Positions 4,886-7,045 of a stretch of DNA of 7,045 nucleotides are shown here, one piece after another. Position 1 is the first letter of the stretch, and every line of letters begins with the position of its first letter. The translations under genes and the position numbers were made by a program. The DNA is from an uncultured Neisseriaceae bacterium (GTDB taxonomy: Bacteria; Pseudomonadota; Gammaproteobacteria; Burkholderiales; UBA11063), in contig CAITEL010000213.1 of NCBI GenBank assembly GCA_903891375.1, forward strand, positions 1 through 7,045, given 5' to 3'. Below the pieces are notes generated by a model that was not told the DNA's origin, did not search any database, and saw only the letters and a program-made list of their open reading frames with translations.

Positions 4886-6289
4886 TTATTTTGTGGTTCC
4901 TGCTATGTTTAAGCCAAATTTATGCATAATTTGCGATACTTCCATTTCATTTAATTCGTAGTATTGGCCACGTTTTAAACGTGGCGGTAGGGCAATAGGG
5001 CCAAATCGAGTCCGCATCAAGCGACTAACTGTAACATTGAAGTGTTCAAACATGCGGCGCACTTCACGATTTTTTCCTTCTTTAAGGATAACCTTATACC
5101 AGTGATTTTTGCTATCTTCGTTTTGTGAATCTAACTTCATTATTTCAGTAAAATTTGCCTTACCATCATCTAAGGTAATTCCATTTTTTAGCTCGTCTAG
5201 TTGTTGTTTGGTTAATTCTTCACCATAAATACGCACTGAGTATTCACGTTCTACTTCGTATCTAGGGTGAGTGAAGTGATTAGCTAGTTCTCCTGATGTA
5301 GTGAATATTAATAAACCACTAGTATTAAAATCAAGCCTACCAATAGATACAAAGCGTTTGTTTTTTAATATTGGAATTCTCTCAAACACAGTTGTTCTGC
5401 CATTTGGGTCTTCTCTTGATATAATCTCACCTTCTGGCTTGTGATAAATAATAATACGTGCTAGTCTATCGGCCCATTTAATTTTTACTGGTTTGCCAAA
5501 TACTTCGATTTTATCTTTTTGAGTAATTTGTTGTCCAAGTACCGCAATGTGTCCATTAATTGTCACGGCCTTAGTATTGATTAATTCATCACAATGACGT
5601 CGACCGCCAACACCAGACATAGATAAAGCCTTGCTGATACGTAATGTTTCACCATCACGTATAGAAATACGTTCTTCACGAATCTTTCGGGAAATTATTT
5701 TTTCTTTAATATTTGGGCGAAGAAGCTTAGTTTTTTTTGCTCGCATAGTAATAGTATCATGGTTATCAGATTTATCCGTTTTAACTGATTTGTCTAATTC
5801 ATTTTTGTTTTTAAAAGAGTTTCTAGGATTGCTTCTTGTTGAATCATTTTTTATGAAACGTGTGCGGCCATTATCTTTAGACTCATCTTTTTCAAATCTA
5901 CTGTTTGGTTTTTTATAGCCATTGTTTTGTGTTTTTTCATTATCCCTAGAATCATCATTTTTAAATCTGTTAGTTGGTTTGCTAAAGCCAATTGTTCTAG
6001 TGCGTCCATTACTACTACTACTACTACTACTACTACTTTCAGTGTCTTTTGAATAACGTGGTGAACGTTGTGAATCTGTTCCTGTAATTTTACGGGAACG
6101 ATCACTATTTGTTCTGGTGGTACCACCACTATAAGAATTTTTTTCTTCACTACTCACGTGTATTTTTTTACGGCTATTTTGTCCGCCACTACTTGTGGGT
6201 TTAATAGGAGTTTGTGGCTTCTTTGCTTTATTTGTTGGTTTTTTTGTGCCCATCATTTTTTTTAATGCGCTTTTTATGTTGAGTTTCAT
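4886..6289 (-). CDS. rluB: 23S rRNA pseudouridine synthase RluB with a long disordered N-terminal extension
   Basis: RluB converts a uridine of 23S rRNA (U2605 in E. coli numbering) to pseudouridine, near the peptidyl transferase centre. The catalytic part begins near residue 215: an S4 RNA-binding domain ([20 protein letters not shown], 217-236), then the RsuA/RluB-type synthase domain with [19 protein letters not shown] (282-300), the signature [15 protein letters not shown] with catalytic Asp320, [12 protein letters not shown] (341-352) and [12 protein letters not shown] (404-415). This matches E. coli RluB closely. Residues 1 to about 210 are an extra Lys/Arg/Ser/Asn-rich, probably disordered region. 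It includes nine consecutive serines (85-93) and two degenerate copies of a unit of about 23 residues (101-123 and 124-145; KPTNRF/KPNSRF followed by D/E-S-R/K-DN). The start is set by AAGGA at 6296-6300, 6 nt before the ATG, which overlaps the preceding stop as ATGA. The ribosomal function is confident; the extension may help bind RNA, which is inference. Confidence 0.92.
   Translation of the reverse strand: MKLNIKSALKKMMGTKKPTNKAKKPQTPIKPTSSGGQNSRKKIHVSSEEKNSYSGGTTRTNSDRSRKITGTDSQRSPRYSKDTESSSSSSSSSNGRTRTIGFSKPTNRFKNDDSRDNEKTQNNGYKKPNSRFEKDESKDNGRTRFIKNDSTRSNPRNSFKNKNELDKSVKTDKSDNHDTITMRAKKTKLLRPNIKEKIISRKIREERISIRDGETLRISKALSMSGVGGRRHCDELINTKAVTINGHIAVLGQQITQKDKIEVFGKPVKIKWADRLARIIIYHKPEGEIISREDPNGRTTVFERIPILKNKRFVSIGRLDFNTSGLLIFTTSGELANHFTHPRYEVEREYSVRIYGEELTKQQLDELKNGITLDDGKANFTEIMKLDSQNEDSKNHWYKVILKEGKNREVRRMFEHFNVTVSRLMRTRFGPIALPPRLKRGQYYELNEMEVSQIMHKFGLNIAGTTK
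6011..6037. repeat. Trinucleotide microsatellite, nine ACT units
   Basis: Nine perfect ACT units on the plus strand are read as AGT (Ser) on the minus strand, encoding Ser85-Ser93 of the RluB extension. All nine serines use the same codon, which suggests recent slippage expansion rather than selection on the amino acid alone. Copy-number change would alter protein length without shifting the frame. Confidence 0.95.
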
Positions 6290-7045
6290 TGATAATCCTT
6301 GATTATTTTTAAAAAAGTATTATTCCGCCAAAATTTAAATGTGCTAAATTCGGAGAGATTAATTTCAATTGTTTTATATTGTGTAGGAATAAATAAACGT
6401 AAGTTATTTATTTTACCTGAGTTCATATATTCATTTACTACTTTAGCGATTTGTTGGTCTAAATTTTCTATTGTATTCATCCAGCTACTACTATCACGAT
6501 AACGACAAGGGTAGTATAAACTATCAATGAATACTGTAGAGCCATCAAGTAAATCCCCATTAATGGTCTTTTTTATACTTAGTGCGCTCGAAATTTGAGG
6601 TTTTTGATAAGTTACGTCATGTACATTGAGTACATCAGGAGCGAAATTAAAAAGCTCAAATGATGACCGTGCTAAGTATATTAAGTTTCTTCCTAATAAT
6701 TCAATTATATTATTAGGTGATTGTTTTAAGTCTCCTAAATTTTTGTCCCACATCCATATGCTATTAATAGTTAATAAACCTTCATTTTTTCGTTCTTGGT
6801 TTATTCTAATGTCAAACAGTAGCATTTGAATTTCATTAAGCACTTTGCTAAATAAAATTTGATTGATGCCACTGGGTAAATAATCATCAATGTTTTCACC
6901 AATTATATCAATGATGGGATAAAATTTACTTTCATTTAGGGTGAATTTTACACCAATTAGCCACATAGTTGCAGTAATATAAAAAATTTTTAACTCATTA
7001 TTAAAATGTATATTTATAATTGAGATTATTTTTTTAGCTTCTTCT
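6286..7045 (-). CDS. RpfE/COG4255-like conserved protein, 5' end beyond the right edge
   Basis: The frame is open to the edge of the window, with 26 codons upstream of the first ATG (6966). The upstream residues ([17 protein letters not shown]) fit the conserved beginning of the family, where an aromatic-rich strand leads into a W-L motif, so the ATG at 6966 is probably internal and the gene is 5'-truncated by the window. The recognisable core is [20 protein letters not shown], continuing to INSIWMW (about 6748-6840), which matches the NE-x-QMLL...N..R...G...N-S-L-W-x-W signature of proteins called RpfE-type or COG4255. The C-terminus, with [16 protein letters not shown] then FKFWR, also fits and appears complete. 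Function is not established; the Xanthomonas name comes from a pathogenicity-factor cluster. The last codons overlap rluB as ATGA, implying an operon and coupled translation. Family recognition is from memory and moderately sure. Confidence 0.65.
   Translation of the reverse strand, partial: EEAKKIISIINIHFNNELKIFYITATMWLIGVKFTLNESKFYPIIDIIGENIDDYLPSGINQILFSKVLNEIQMLLFDIRINQERKNEGLLTINSIWMWDKNLGDLKQSPNNIIELLGRNLIYLARSSFELFNFAPDVLNVHDVTYQKPQISSALSIKKTINGDLLDGSTVFIDSLYYPCRYRDSSSWMNTIENLDQQIAKVVNEYMNSGKINNLRLFIPTQYKTIEINLSEFSTFKFWRNNTFLKIIKDYQ

Noticed and set aside
5631..5918. Plus-strand open frame of 95 codons opposite rluB
   Set aside because: It is antisense to the conserved coding of RluB and has no family resemblance; it is open because of the composition of the low-complexity extension.
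5851..6150. Minus-strand 99-codon frame overlapping the rluB extension
   Set aside because: It is an alternate frame of the microsatellite and Lys/Asn-rich region (its valine run is the same repeat), with no support as a gene.
6299..6829. Two plus-strand frames of 67 codons opposite the RpfE/COG4255-like gene
   Set aside because: Both lie antisense to a recognisable protein and show no features of their own.

Overview
The window is AT-rich (roughly one third G+C) bacterial DNA. It holds seven coding regions, two of them cut by the window edges. RluB, the RpfE/COG4255-type protein and the LemA-TPM pair point to a proteobacterium, most likely a low-GC gamma- or betaproteobacterium; the EF-P resembles alphaproteobacterial sequences. 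This assignment is inference from remembered family sequences, not from a search. No rRNA, tRNA, CRISPR array, recombinase or transposase gene was found.

Left end (1-863): this is the most unusual part. A perfect 40-bp inverted repeat (1-40 and 187-226) flanks a 146-bp segment. The minus strand of the segment carries the first codons of a GT2 glycosyltransferase, which read into the left arm and off the window. The plus strand after the right arm carries the body of a GT2 enzyme that lacks exactly those first codons. Inverting the segment would join the 5' end to the right-hand body in frame, giving about 240 aa. This is the geometry of an invertible glycosyltransferase on/off or partner switch. 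A fold-back chimera of amplification or assembly could produce the same picture and must be excluded.

Middle (864-3428): a G+C-richer stretch with two small hairpins, possibly REP-like, precedes an elongation factor P gene whose loop tip has threonine where the modified lysine or arginine normally sits. A 329-bp gap with two hairpins leads to an exported, probably membrane-anchored, serine hydrolase of the beta-lactamase/PBP-like family. Its SxxK and YxN motifs are intact but its third motif is degenerate. A 244-bp gap with several hairpins separates it from the convergent genes on its right.

Right half (3429-7045), all on the minus strand: transcription runs leftward from an RpfE/COG4255-like gene (5' end outside the window). 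That gene overlaps rluB by four bases (ATGA). RluB, a 23S rRNA pseudouridine synthase, has an unusual disordered N-terminal extension of about 210 residues encoded partly by a trinucleotide microsatellite. An AT-rich hairpin with a T tract after rluB looks like an intrinsic terminator. lemA and a TPM-domain gene then form a second, tightly spaced operon of envelope proteins.
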